From contig NZ_LR733264.1 in the NCBI RefSeq assembly GCF_902506495.1, positions 868,001 to 932,000 of the forward strand: 64,000 bases of DNA. The letters are read 5' to 3'. Shown here in pieces: positions 36,075 to 44,239 of this stretch. The position numbers were made by a program, and so were the translations under genes. The stretch's first letter is position 1, and each line of letters opens with the position of its first letter. Source of the DNA: Pseudomonas sp. 8O (GTDB taxonomy: Bacteria; Pseudomonadota; Gammaproteobacteria; Pseudomonadales; Pseudomonadaceae). The notes under the pieces were generated by a model that was not told where the DNA came from, ran no database searches, and saw nothing but the letters and a program-made list of their open reading frames with translations.

Positions 36075-36863
36075 ATGAAAGTCTGGGCAGTAGCCAATCA
36101 GAAGGGTGGGGTCGGCAAGACCACCACCTCCATCGCTCTGGCAGGCCTGTTGGCCGATGCCGGCAAGCGTGTGGTCGTGGTAGATCTCGATCCGCATGGG
36201 TCGATGACCAGTTACTTCGGTCATGACCCCGATGTACTGGAGCACAGTTGCTTCGACCTGTTCCTGCATCAGGGCAACGTGCCGCAAGGCCTGCCCAAGC
36301 AGCTGTTGCACAGCACCAGTCACGAGAATATCGCCCTGTTGCCGTCGAGCACCGCGCTGGCCACGCTCGAGCGCCAGTCGCCGGGGCAGAGTGGCCTGGG
36401 TCTGGTGATAGCCAAGAGCCTGGCGCAGCTGTGGGAAGATTTCGATCACGCCGTCATCGACAGCCCGCCATTGCTCGGCGTGCTGATGGTCAACGCCCTG
36501 GCCGCCAGCCAGCAACTGGTGATTCCGGTGCAGACCGAGTTCCTTGCGGTCAAGGGCCTGGAGCGGATGATCACCACGCTGGCCATGATCAATCGTTCCC
36601 GCAAGCAGGCGTTGCCCTACACCATAGTGCCGACGCTGTTCGACCGTCGTACCCAGGCGTCCATGAGCACGCTGCGGGTGTTGCGCAATACCTATCCCGA
36701 GCACCTGTGGCCGGCCTATATTCCGGTCGATACGCGCTTGCGTGATGCCAGCCGGGCAGGGCGCACGCCTTCGCAGTTCGATGCGGGCAGTCGTGGGGTG
36801 ATCGCCTATCGTGCGCTGCTCAAGCATCTGCTGAGTCATCAGCCGGCGGCGCAGGTGGCTTGA
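36075..36863 (+). CDS. parC: ParA-like ATPase ParC (chemotaxis array positioning)
   Basis: This 262-residue ParA-family ATPase is encoded in the chemotaxis operon. By position it corresponds to ParC, which places chemotaxis arrays at the cell pole with ParP in Vibrio and Pseudomonas. The deviant Walker A is KGGVGKTTTS at about 10-19, then VVDLDPHGSMTSYFG near 38-52 and VIDSPPLLGVLMVNAL. It is distinct from FleN, the other ParA/MinD-type ATPase in this window. There is no parB or parS here, which fits a protein-positioning rather than a DNA-partition role. Confidence 0.9.
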   Translation: MKVWAVANQKGGVGKTTTSIALAGLLADAGKRVVVVDLDPHGSMTSYFGHDPDVLEHSCFDLFLHQGNVPQGLPKQLLHSTSHENIALLPSSTALATLERQSPGQSGLGLVIAKSLAQLWEDFDHAVIDSPPLLGVLMVNALAASQQLVIPVQTEFLAVKGLERMITTLAMINRSRKQALPYTIVPTLFDRRTQASMSTLRVLRNTYPEHLWPAYIPVDTRLRDASRAGRTPSQFDAGSRGVIAYRALLKHLLSHQPAAQVA

Positions 36864-36949
36864 AATGAGCGTCTGTGTTGAACTGCGACACTCAAGTCGG
36901 AGCATGCAGCGGCCGATAGGCTGTCAAGATCTTATTCCGGGTTCCAGTC

Positions 36950-37753
36950 ATGAGTCGTAACCTCGCCACCGCCACGCGTTCCCAGCTGGCCCTGCAGTCC
37001 TACCTCGACGGGCTGCTGCAGGAGGCTGCTGCCGAACTGGAAATGTCCGTCAGTCTCGACGAGTTCGAGGCCGCCGTGCTCGAAGAGCAGGTGCGTGATG
37101 CGCGACTGGTCGAGCCGGTGGTGCTCGCCACCGTGGTCGAGCCGCAGGTGCAGGTGGACGTCGCGCCGGTTGAATTGCTCGCGCCGATACAGGCTCCGGT
37201 CATCGACAAGGCGCCGCCAGAGCCTGCTCCCGCTGCCGAACAGGTGCCGCCGCCGGCTGCTCTGCTGGCCGATGGTCGCCCTGCCTGGGCCGAAGAGCCG
37301 TTCGAATGTCTGCTGTTCGACGTTGCCGGGTTGACCCTGGCCGTGCCGCTGATTTGCCTGGGCTCGATCTACCCGCTCGAAGGCCAGGAGCTGACGCCGC
37401 TGTTCGGTCAGCCGGATTGGTTTCTTGGCATCCTGCCGAGCCAGGCCGGTAACCTGAAGGTACTGGATACCGCCCGTTGGGTGATGCCGGACCGTTACCG
37501 CGAGGACTTCCGCGAGGGCCTGCAGTACGTGATTTCGGTGCAGGGCTACGAGTGGGGGCTGTCGGTGCATCAGGTCAGCCGTTCGATTCGCCTGGACCCG
37601 AGCGAGGTCAAGTGGCGCAGTCAGCGTACCCAGCGTCCCTGGTTGGCCGGCACGGTGATCGAGCACATGTGCGCGCTGCTCGACGTGGCGGCACTGGCCG
37701 AGCTGATCGCCAGCGGCGGGGCGAAGCGCCTGAATGGCGGAAAGCTGCATTGA
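36950..37753 (+). CDS. parP: ParP-type CheW-domain protein
   Basis: This 267-residue protein has an Ala/Pro/Val/Glu-rich N-terminal half (1-115) and a C-terminal CheW-like domain (about 118-260: FECLLFDVAGLTLAVPLI, then LDVAALAEL). Its position between the ParA-like gene and cheW identifies it as ParP, the array-associated partner of ParC, which binds CheA and the ATPase. The N-terminal LQSYLDGLLQEAA helix at 14-26 may be the ParC contact, by inference. ATG 36950 follows a gap of 86 bases without strong signals. Confidence 0.85.
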   Translation: MSRNLATATRSQLALQSYLDGLLQEAAAELEMSVSLDEFEAAVLEEQVRDARLVEPVVLATVVEPQVQVDVAPVELLAPIQAPVIDKAPPEPAPAAEQVPPPAALLADGRPAWAEEPFECLLFDVAGLTLAVPLICLGSIYPLEGQELTPLFGQPDWFLGILPSQAGNLKVLDTARWVMPDRYREDFREGLQYVISVQGYEWGLSVHQVSRSIRLDPSEVKWRSQRTQRPWLAGTVIEHMCALLDVAALAELIASGGAKRLNGGKLH

Positions 37754-37848
37754 GAATTGGTGAGCCTGTGCCAACGGGCTCTATAGTTGATGACAAGCGG
37801 GTCGACCCGCGCATGCCGCACTGAGCGGTTTTTGATGAGGCTAGGGAC

Positions 37849-38328
37849 ATGAAGAAAAGTTCTGCACAAGGTGCCGAAGATCCGATTCTGCAGTGGGTGA
37901 CCTTTCGCCTGGACAACGAGACCTACGGCATCAACGTGATGCAGGTGCAGGAAGTCCTGCGTTACACCGAGATCGCCCCGGTACCGGGTGCTCCGAGCTA
38001 TGTGCTGGGCATCATCAACCTGCGCGGCAATGTGGTCACCGTGATCGATACCCGCCAGCGTTTCGGCCTGGGTTCGGCGCCGGTCACCGACAATACCCGT
38101 ATCGTCATCATCGAAGCGGACAAGCAAGTGGTCGGCATCCTGGTCGATAGCGTGGCCGAAGTGGTCTACCTGCGTCAGTCCGAGATCGAGACCGCACCGA
38201 ACGTCGGCAACGACGAGTCGGCCAAGTTCATTCAGGGCGTATGCAACAAGAACGGCGAGCTGCTGATCCTGGTCGAGCTGGACAAGATGATGTCCGAGGA
38301 AGAGTGGTCGGAGCTGGAGAGCATCTGA
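37849..38328 (+). CDS. cheW: Chemotaxis coupling protein CheW
   Basis: CheW joins chemoreceptors to CheA in polar arrays. It has 159 residues and is a single CheW domain with QWVTFRLDNETYGINVMQVQ, the receptor-contact region APSYVLGIINLRGNVVTVID and the final LLILVELDKMMSEEEW. The upstream gap (37754-37848) contains the palindrome GCGGGTCGACCCGC at 37797-37810. A DUF2802 gene follows 3 bases after its stop. Confidence 0.96.
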   Translation: MKKSSAQGAEDPILQWVTFRLDNETYGINVMQVQEVLRYTEIAPVPGAPSYVLGIINLRGNVVTVIDTRQRFGLGSAPVTDNTRIVIIEADKQVVGILVDSVAEVVYLRQSEIETAPNVGNDESAKFIQGVCNKNGELLILVELDKMMSEEEWSELESI

Positions 38329-38331
38329 GCC

Positions 38332-38754
38332 ATGTCCGAGTTCGCCATGCTTGCCGCGGCCCTGGCCTTCGTGGCGCTGCTATGCGTGGCACTGGGCATC
38401 GTCTGCCAAGGCCTGTACCGCAACCAGCAGCGACTGCTGGCCGAGCAGGCCAAGCGTGACGCCGTGCGCGATACACGGATCAGGGAGCTGAGCAAACGTC
38501 TCGACGCCTACCTGACCGGCAGCATTCGCATGGGCGAAGAGCTGCATGAGCTGCGCCGTGTGGTGGCGCCGCTGCCGGACAAGGTCAGCCAGATCGAACA
38601 GCGCGACCCCAGCAGTCTGTCGTTCACCCAGGCTGCGCGCCTGGTAGGCATGGGCGCCAGCGTCGATGACCTGACCCAGTCCTGTGGCCTGAGCAAGGCC
38701 GAGGCCGAACTGATCAGCCGCCTGCACACACCCAAGACAGGCCAGTCGCAATAG
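38332..38754 (+). CDS. DUF2802 membrane-anchored protein
   Basis: This is a predicted 140-residue protein with one N-terminal transmembrane helix (about 5-28, MLAAALAFVALLCVALGIVCQG), a coiled-coil segment (about 30-90) and a C-terminal helix-turn-helix-like region, AARLVGMGASVDDLTQSCGLS, typical of DUF2802 proteins that end polar chemotaxis operons in Pseudomonas, Shewanella and Vibrio. Its function is not known to me; a membrane or polar role in the array is an inference from position. It overlaps no neighbour and starts 3 bases after cheW. Confidence 0.8.
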   Translation: MSEFAMLAAALAFVALLCVALGIVCQGLYRNQQRLLAEQAKRDAVRDTRIRELSKRLDAYLTGSIRMGEELHELRRVVAPLPDKVSQIEQRDPSSLSFTQAARLVGMGASVDDLTQSCGLSKAEAELISRLHTPKTGQSQ

Positions 38755-38898
38755 CCTTCCTCACGTCTTGACGCATAGTCGAGCGCGTTCTTAGCAGGCC
38801 CTGCCGCCTGCGCAATCAATCCTAGCGTCCCTGTGCGCCCATCTACGCTGATAGAAGGCAGTGGTTCGTCCGGCTGTGGTCGTCACGGGGGATTGGTC

Positions 38899-39342
38899 AT
38901 GCATCGTCTGGTTGTGTTTCTCGTTGGCTGGCTGCTCTGCCAGCCCCTGGTTGCCCAGGAGGCGCCGCTGCAGGTTGCGGGTGCGACCACCGTCAACGTC
39001 ATGCAGGCCAAGCACCTGCACGACCATGGCGCACTGTTCATCGATGTACGGCCGGCCCGCGAGTGGGGTTGGGGGCATGTCGAGGGTGCCATTCATCTCG
39101 ACCTGCGCGGGCACTTTGCAGCTCTGGCGCAGGTGCCGTGGCCGCGCGAGGTGCCCCTGGTCATCTACTGCGACAGTGAGGTGTGCGCGCAGAGTGCCGT
39201 CGCGGTCGAGCAGGCAGTTGGCTGGGGTTTTACCCGTGTGTTCTATTTTCGTGGCGGTTACTTCGCCTGGCAGTTGTTCGATATGCCAAGCAGCAAGGGC
39301 AGCACCAACGAACGGCTGGCGCTCAGTTTGCCGGCCCCTTGA
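38899..39342 (+). CDS. Periplasmic rhodanese-domain protein
   Basis: A predicted 147-residue protein has a cleavable signal peptide (about 1-19, VVFLVGWLLCQPLVA) and one rhodanese domain. The active-site loop is IYCDSEVCAQSA with Cys91 as the likely catalytic residue and Cys96 nearby; FIDVRPAREWGWGHVEGAIHL is the conserved first half. ATG 38899 was chosen because the signal peptide begins there. The last 20 bases overlap the convergent flhB-C-like gene. It may handle sulfane sulfur in the periplasm, but the substrate is unknown. Confidence 0.85.
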   Translation: MHRLVVFLVGWLLCQPLVAQEAPLQVAGATTVNVMQAKHLHDHGALFIDVRPAREWGWGHVEGAIHLDLRGHFAALAQVPWPREVPLVIYCDSEVCAQSAVAVEQAVGWGFTRVFYFRGGYFAWQLFDMPSSKGSTNERLALSLPAP

Positions 39343-39664
39343 GCAGGGGAAGCGGCGGGGTGACGTCGCGCTCTTTGTCGGCCTCGAAACCCGGCGGGGC
39401 CTTGCCCTGCAGGTGCCAGGCGAAGGCGATGATCTCGGCAATGCAGCGATACAGTGCTTCCGGAATGGCGTCGCCCAGCTCCAGGCGCGCCAGCAGACGC
39501 ACCAACTCGGCATTTTCATAAATCGGTACTTCGTATTCGCGAGCGATGGCGAGAATGGCTTCGGCCAGTTCGTCATCGCCCTTGGCGCTGAGTATCGGCG
39601 CGTTTTGCCCGTCGTAGTTGAGGGCGATGGCCTGACGCGCTTCGGACTGCGGCTTGCGGCTCAT
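39323..39664 (-). CDS. FlhB C-terminal domain-like protein lacking NPTH
   Basis: This 113-residue soluble protein resembles the cytoplasmic C-terminal domain of FlhB. IALNYDGQNAPILSAKGDDE aligns with the VALKYD..SAPLLLAKG stretch that follows NPTH in FlhB of this window, and IPEALYRCIAEIIAFAWHL aligns with IPAGLYLAVAQVLAYVYQL. The NPTH autocleavage site and all membrane segments are missing. Stand-alone proteins of this type (FlhB2, YlqH-like) exist in several bacteria, with unclear function. Its ATG overlaps the stop of the FliK-like gene, so both are co-translated; its 3' end overlaps the rhodanese gene on the other strand. Confidence 0.88.
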   Translation of the reverse strand: MSRKPQSEARQAIALNYDGQNAPILSAKGDDELAEAILAIAREYEVPIYENAELVRLLARLELGDAIPEALYRCIAEIIAFAWHLQGKAPPGFEADKERDVTPPLPLLKGPAN

Positions 39665-41190
39665 GCGGTTTCATCCACCCAGCGTTGCTCCAGCGAGGTT
39701 TTCGGCCCTTGCGGCGGCATGCCCTGGCTGCAGGCCAGCTCGCCCACCTCCAGACCTGCGGCTTGCAGGCGCTCACGCAGGTTGCCCAGTTCGGCGGTGA
39801 TCAGCGAAGCGGTGTCGGCGCGTTCGGCCCATAACTGGCTGGAGAGGCTGCCGCGTAGCAGCTGAGCGCGAACCTGTAGCGGGCCAATATGATCGAGGTC
39901 GAAGGCCAGTTCCACGCGCCAGAGAGTTTCCTTCTGTTCCGCTTTTTCCGCCTTGCCGCTGTCCTCGCGTTGCAGTTTGAGCTGCAGGGGAATCACCTCC
40001 TGCTGATGGCGCATGGGCAGTTCCAACTGCCAGGTGGTCAGCAGGTTGCCGTTGGCGTCGAGCTGGGTTTGCGCCAGGCTCGACAGCTGGTGAGTCTGCA
40101 GTCGTGAAACGGCCGCTGCGGCGAGCTTCAGCAGGGTTTCAAGGTCTGCCTCGTCATCCATGTTCTGCAGCAAGCGCGAGGGCAGGGGAAAGGTCAGTGC
40201 CTGCTGGCGCGCCGAGCCGGTAGCACCTGCACCGAGCAGTTGTCGGGCCAGGTTGGGCAGGTTCTGATTGAGAGCGTTCTGCAGGCCGGCAAGGGGGCCT
40301 GAGGCGCCCGGCAATTGCGGCATCAGCTGGGCGATCAGGCGCAGCAGGTTGGCCTTCAGATCCTGCGGCAATGTGCCGGTCTGTCCCTGCAGCAGTTTGG
40401 CTTCGAGCAGCACACCGCTGCCTTCGAGTGCCTGCGCCAGGCCTTTGGCGGTGCTCAACTGGGTGCTGTCGGGGAGTGCGCCAAGCAGTTTGTCGATGCT
40501 GCCGCGCAGCGCTTCATCGCCGCCGCTCAGCTTCTGCAGGCCCTTGAACAAGCCTTCCAGCGACGCCTGGCGATTCTGCTGGGCTGCCAGTTGCTGGCCC
40601 AGCACCAATTGATCGAGGCGGCCGCTGAGCGGCAGGAAGGCGAGGCTCTGGCTACCCTGCACCTGGGCGCTGAGCAGGCTGCCGAGCGGCAGGGCCAGCG
40701 GGCTGTCGAGCGCCAGCTGGCTACCAGCGAGCGGGGTGTTGAGCAGATTCACCACCAGGCGATAGATCGTCTGCGCGCCCTGTGGCGACAAAACGTCGCG
40801 GCTGACCACTTTGCCCTGGACCAAAGTGCCGGGCGGCAGTTGCTGCAGGTCAAGGCTGGTCAGCGGCTTGTCGCCGCCAGCTTGCAAGGCCAGCGCCAGG
40901 CGAGTATCCGACAGGGCGGTGACCACCAGCGCACTACCCTGGGCCAGTGGCCTGGGGCTTTCGGCTTGCAGAGTCGCCTGTTTGCCACCTGCGAGGGTCA
41001 GCTTGAGTAGCAACTGGAAGCTTTGCGCCTGCTCGCGAATCGCCACGACTTCGGCCTTGGCGCTTTCGCCAGCCGCCAGCATGCCTTCCAGCGGCTGTAA
41101 CAGGCGCACGGCCATGTCTGCTGCGGGCGCGGTGTTGCGAACCACCGGCACGGAAGGGGGAAGCGGGCGTGGGCTGCTGATTTCGCTCAT
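39661..41190 (-). CDS. FliK-like hook-length control domain protein
   Basis: This predicted 509-residue protein is Leu/Gln/Ala-rich over most of its length, with many LL-GA repeats. The last 130 residues resemble the FliK C-terminal (Flg_hook) domain: LDHIGPLQVRAQLLRGSLSS, then AELGNLRERLQAAGLEVGEL. The start at 41190 (MSEISSPRP) is preferred over the longer open frame, which reads through a palindromic repeat at 41223-41279. Together with the overlapping FlhB-C-like gene it forms a second FliK/FlhB-like pair. Whether it takes part in export or is a regulatory relic is not known. Confidence 0.82.
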   Translation of the reverse strand: MSEISSPRPLPPSVPVVRNTAPAADMAVRLLQPLEGMLAAGESAKAEVVAIREQAQSFQLLLKLTLAGGKQATLQAESPRPLAQGSALVVTALSDTRLALALQAGGDKPLTSLDLQQLPPGTLVQGKVVSRDVLSPQGAQTIYRLVVNLLNTPLAGSQLALDSPLALPLGSLLSAQVQGSQSLAFLPLSGRLDQLVLGQQLAAQQNRQASLEGLFKGLQKLSGGDEALRGSIDKLLGALPDSTQLSTAKGLAQALEGSGVLLEAKLLQGQTGTLPQDLKANLLRLIAQLMPQLPGASGPLAGLQNALNQNLPNLARQLLGAGATGSARQQALTFPLPSRLLQNMDDEADLETLLKLAAAAVSRLQTHQLSSLAQTQLDANGNLLTTWQLELPMRHQQEVIPLQLKLQREDSGKAEKAEQKETLWRVELAFDLDHIGPLQVRAQLLRGSLSSQLWAERADTASLITAELGNLRERLQAAGLEVGELACSQGMPPQGPKTSLEQRWVDETA

Positions 41191-41222
41191 GGGTTTTCGT
41201 GAAGCTCCGTCCTGTGCGGTGC

Positions 41223-41279
41223 CGTAGGGTGCGCCATGCGCACCGGTTTCGACTACTGGTGCGCATCGCACACCCTACG
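41223..41279. repeat. GTAGGGTGCGC repeat, complete inverted pair
   Basis: CGTAGGGTGCGCCATGCGCA begins the left arm (41223-41246) and the right arm (41256-41279) is its imperfect inverse ending CACACCCTACG. The arms surround TTCGACTA.. with a 9-base spacer. Same family as 5633, 52685, 52841 and 60653. Confidence 0.9.
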
Positions 41280-41330
41280 CGATTAACACCCTGTCGAAAA
41301 TGCTGACTGCGGGGACAGTGATGCGGCATG

Positions 41331-41336
41331 TATAAT
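41331..41336 (+). promoter_or_regulatory. Candidate -10 element upstream of ccmA
   Basis: TATAAT is a perfect sigma-70 -10 hexamer, 82 bases upstream of ccmA. No convincing -35 is visible at 16-18 bases, so this is only a candidate. Confidence 0.35.
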
Positions 41337-41418
41337 GCCGGCCCGTTGCGCAGCGCACTTCCGGCACGCGTCAGTATAGCGGCCGGAGCACCGTCGACTT
41401 TAACCCTGCCAGGTATCG

Positions 41419-42063
41419 ATGACCCGTCCTGTTCCCCTTCTCGAAGCCGTGGCGCTCAGCTGTGAGCGGGACTGGCGCATGCTCTTCGAGCAGCTGCATT
41501 TCGCCCTGCAACCAGGCGACATGTTGCAGATCAGCGGCCCCAACGGCAGCGGCAAGACCAGCCTGTTGCGGCTGATCGCGGGCCTGCGTCAGCCGACTTC
41601 CGGCGATATCTTCCTGCAGGGCCAGCCCTTGGCCGAGCAACGCAGCGAGCTGGCGCGCAACCTGCTGTGGATCGGCCATGCCGCCGGTATCAAGGGCCTG
41701 CTGACTGCCGAAGAGAATCTTGCCTGGCTCTGCGCGTTGCATCGCCCGGCCAGTCGCGAAGCGGTCTGGCAGGCGTTGGAGGCGGTCGGCCTGCGCGGTT
41801 TCGAGGATGTTCCCTGCCATACCCTGTCGGCCGGCCAGCAGCGCCGTGTCGCCCTGGCACGCCTGTATCTGGCCGATACGCCTCCGCTGTGGGTGCTCGA
41901 TGAACCGTTCACTGCGCTGGACAAGAGCGGTGTGGCGCAACTCGAAGCGCACCTGGCCGGCCATTGCGAGCGTGGCGGTGTGGTGGTGCTGACCACCCAC
42001 CACAGCCTGCAGCACAAGCCGGCGACTTATCGCGATCTGGATCTGGGGCAGCACGCCGCATGA
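41419..42063 (+). CDS. ccmA: Heme exporter ATP-binding protein CcmA
   Basis: CcmA is the ATPase of the CcmABCD complex that releases holo-CcmE during cytochrome c maturation. It has 214 residues: Walker [13 protein letters not shown] (about 39-50), signature [14 protein letters not shown] (about 136-149), Walker [13 protein letters not shown] and the H-loop in LTTHHSLQ. It heads the System I operon ccmABCDEFGHI, in which most genes overlap by 4 bases. Confidence 0.96.
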   Translation: MTRPVPLLEAVALSCERDWRMLFEQLHFALQPGDMLQISGPNGSGKTSLLRLIAGLRQPTSGDIFLQGQPLAEQRSELARNLLWIGHAAGIKGLLTAEENLAWLCALHRPASREAVWQALEAVGLRGFEDVPCHTLSAGQQRRVALARLYLADTPPLWVLDEPFTALDKSGVAQLEAHLAGHCERGGVVVLTTHHSLQHKPATYRDLDLGQHAA

Positions 42064-42731
42064 GCAACGTCTTCACTCAGCTGTTGTCGCGCGAAATGCG
42101 TTTGCTCGCTCGCCGTCCGTCCGACCTGGCCAACCCGCTGGTGTTCTTCGCCATCGTCATCGCACTGTTCCCTCTGGCGGTAGGGCCGGAGACGCAATTG
42201 TTGCAAACCCTTTCTCCGGGCCTGGTCTGGGTCGCAGCGCTTTTGGCCGTGCTGCTCTCGCTGGACGGGCTTTTCCGCAGTGATTTCGAGGATGGTTCGC
42301 TCGAACAGTGGGTCCTTTCGTCGCACCCCCTGCCTCTTCTGGTGTTGGCCAAGGTGCTGGCACACTGGCTTTTCAGTGGTTTGGCGCTGGTTTTGCTGGC
42401 GCCTGTACTGGCGCTGATGCTCGGTCTGCCTGGGCGTTGCCTGCCGGTACTGCTGATTTCCCTGCTGCTCGGCACCCCGGTGCTGAGCCTGCTCGGTGCG
42501 GTGGGCGCGGCGCTCACCGTTGGTCTCAAGCGCGGCGGCCTGCTGCTGGCGCTGCTGATCCTGCCGCTGTACATCCCGGTGCTGATTCTTGGCAGCGGGG
42601 CGCTGCAGGCGGCCTTGCAAGGACTGCCGGCTAGCGGCCACCTGTTGTGGCTGGCGAGCCTCACTGCCCTGGCGGTGACCCTGACACCTTTTGCGATTGC
42701 CGCCGGTCTGACCATCAGTGTCGGCGAATAA
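42060..42731 (+). CDS. ccmB: Heme exporter membrane protein CcmB
   Basis: CcmB is the membrane subunit paired with CcmA. It has 223 residues in six hydrophobic segments, beginning [20 protein letters not shown], with [19 protein letters not shown] as the first transmembrane helix. ATG 42060 overlaps the ccmA stop. It ends before a CCCGGAT repeat pair, which separates it from ccmC. Confidence 0.95.
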   Translation: MSNVFTQLLSREMRLLARRPSDLANPLVFFAIVIALFPLAVGPETQLLQTLSPGLVWVAALLAVLLSLDGLFRSDFEDGSLEQWVLSSHPLPLLVLAKVLAHWLFSGLALVLLAPVLALMLGLPGRCLPVLLISLLLGTPVLSLLGAVGAALTVGLKRGGLLLALLILPLYIPVLILGSGALQAALQGLPASGHLLWLASLTALAVTLTPFAIAAGLTISVGE

Positions 42732-42745
42732 GAACGAACCGTGAT

Positions 42746-42803
42746 GTAGCCCGGATGTAATCCGGGAGCTCTCGATAGCCTCCCCGGATTGCATCCGGGC
42801 TAC
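42746..42803. repeat. GTAGCCCGGATG intergenic repeat, inverted pair
   Basis: GTAGCCCGGATGTAATCCGG begins the left arm (42746-42768) and CCCCGGATTGCATCCGGGCT the right arm (42782-42803). Related copies lie at 52773-52833 and 60520-60543. It sits inside the ccm operon between ccmB and ccmC. Confidence 0.9.
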
Positions 42804-42825
42804 GTGTAGATGATGAGTCGACTGA

Positions 42826-43581
42826 ATGAACTGGACGTGGTTTCACAAGTGGGGTTCGCCCAAGTGGTTCTATGAGATGAGCGGCCGCTGGCTGCCCTGG
42901 CTCAGTATCGCTGCTGTGGTGCTGATCGCCGCCGGCCTGATCTGGGGCCTGGCGTTCGCACCGCCGGATTACCAGCAAGGCAACAGCTTCCGCATCATCT
43001 ATATCCACGTTCCGGCGGCCTTCCTCGCCCAGTCGATCTACGTGACCCTGGCCATTGCCGGGCTGGTCGGGCTGGTATGGAAGATGAAGCTGGCCGACGT
43101 CGCCGTGCAGCAGGCAGCTCCCATCGGCGCCTGGATGACCGCCATCGCGTTGCTCACCGGCGCCATCTGGGGCAAGCCGACCTGGGGCACCTACTGGGTG
43201 TGGGACGCGCGCCTGACCTCGATGCTGATCCTGCTGTTCCTCTACTTCGGCGTCATCGCCCTGGGCAATGCCATCAGCAACCGTGACAGCGCCGCCAAGG
43301 CCTGCGCCGTGCTGGCCATCGTCGGCGTGATCAATATCCCGATCATCAAGTACTCGGTGGAGTGGTGGAATTCGCTGCACCAGACCGCCACCTTCAAGAT
43401 CACCGAAAAGCCGGCGATGCCGATGGAAATGTGGCTGCCGCTGCTGCTCGCGGTGTTGGGTTTCTACTGCTTCTTCGGCGCCGTGTTGCTTTATCGCATG
43501 CGTCTGGAAGTGCTCAAGCGCGAAGCACGCAGCAGTTGGGTGAAAGCCGAAGTGCAGACCCTGGTGGAGGGCAAGGCATGA
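42826..43581 (+). CDS. ccmC: Heme exporter/handling protein CcmC
   Basis: CcmC presents heme to CcmE. It has 251 residues with six transmembrane helices and the heme-handling tryptophan-rich WWD-type motif [20 protein letters not shown] on the periplasmic side; conserved His residues flank it (YIHVPAAF and SLHQ). Start ATG 42826 is 23 bases after the repeat. Its stop overlaps ccmD. Confidence 0.96.
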   Translation: MNWTWFHKWGSPKWFYEMSGRWLPWLSIAAVVLIAAGLIWGLAFAPPDYQQGNSFRIIYIHVPAAFLAQSIYVTLAIAGLVGLVWKMKLADVAVQQAAPIGAWMTAIALLTGAIWGKPTWGTYWVWDARLTSMLILLFLYFGVIALGNAISNRDSAAKACAVLAIVGVINIPIIKYSVEWWNSLHQTATFKITEKPAMPMEMWLPLLLAVLGFYCFFGAVLLYRMRLEVLKREARSSWVKAEVQTLVEGKA

Positions 43582-43754
43582 GTTTCGCGTCGTTCTCCGA
43601 GTTTCTCGCCATGGGTACCCATGGCCCTTATGTCTGGAGCGCCTACGGTATCAGCCTGGCGATCCTGGCGTTGAATGTGGTGCTGCCGATCCTGGCGCGC
43701 CGCCGTTACCTGCAAGACGAGGCGCGCCGTTTGCGTCGGGAGAAGTCGAAGTGA
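43578..43754 (+). CDS. ccmD: Heme exporter small protein CcmD
   Basis: CcmD is a small membrane protein that helps release holo-CcmE. It has 58 residues with one transmembrane helix (about 18-40, [20 protein letters not shown]) and a basic cytoplasmic tail ([18 protein letters not shown]). The start is ATG 43578, overlapping the ccmC stop, and the end overlaps ccmE. Confidence 0.93.
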   Translation: MSFASFSEFLAMGTHGPYVWSAYGISLAILALNVVLPILARRRYLQDEARRLRREKSK

Positions 43755-44239
43755 ATCCGGTTCGCAAGAAACGCCTGTATATCGTTCTGGCCATTCTCTG
43801 CGGCGTCAGTATCGCCGTGGCGCTGGCGCTGACCGCGCTGCAGGAGAACATCAACCTGTTCTACACCCCCAGCCAGATCGCCACCGGCGAGGCGCCGGTC
43901 GACACCCGCATTCGTGCCGGCGGCCTAGTGGAAGAGGGCTCCGTCAAGCGTTCCGCTGATACCCTGGAAGTCGACTTCGTCGTCACTGATGGCGCCCACG
44001 GCGTGACCATTCGCTATCACGGCATCCTCCCGGACCTGTTCCGTGAAGGTCAGGGCATCGTTGCGCTCGGTCGGGTCAATGAAGAGGGCGTGCTGGTGGC
44101 CGACGAGGTGCTGGCCAAGCACGACGAGAATTACATGCCGCCTGAAGTCATGCAGGCGCTGGAAAAGAGCGGAATGATGCAGCAGCACAATGATGCCAAA
44201 GCCGCTAAGCAGGGCTATCAGCAGGAGAGCGCACAATGA
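43751..44239 (+). CDS. ccmE: Heme chaperone CcmE
   Basis: CcmE binds heme covalently in the periplasm and passes it to CcmF/CcmH. It has 162 residues: an N-terminal membrane anchor (about 8-30) and a beta-barrel domain. The heme-binding His124 lies in [12 protein letters not shown], with Tyr128. It starts with GTG 43751, overlapping the ccmD stop. Confidence 0.96.
   Translation: MNPVRKKRLYIVLAILCGVSIAVALALTALQENINLFYTPSQIATGEAPVDTRIRAGGLVEEGSVKRSADTLEVDFVVTDGAHGVTIRYHGILPDLFREGQGIVALGRVNEEGVLVADEVLAKHDENYMPPEVMQALEKSGMMQQHNDAKAAKQGYQQESAQ

Noticed and set aside
36075..37753. parC/parP as a chromosome or plasmid partition locus
   Set aside because: The partner has a CheW domain rather than a ParB domain, no parS-like repeats are seen, and the genes lie inside a chemotaxis operon.
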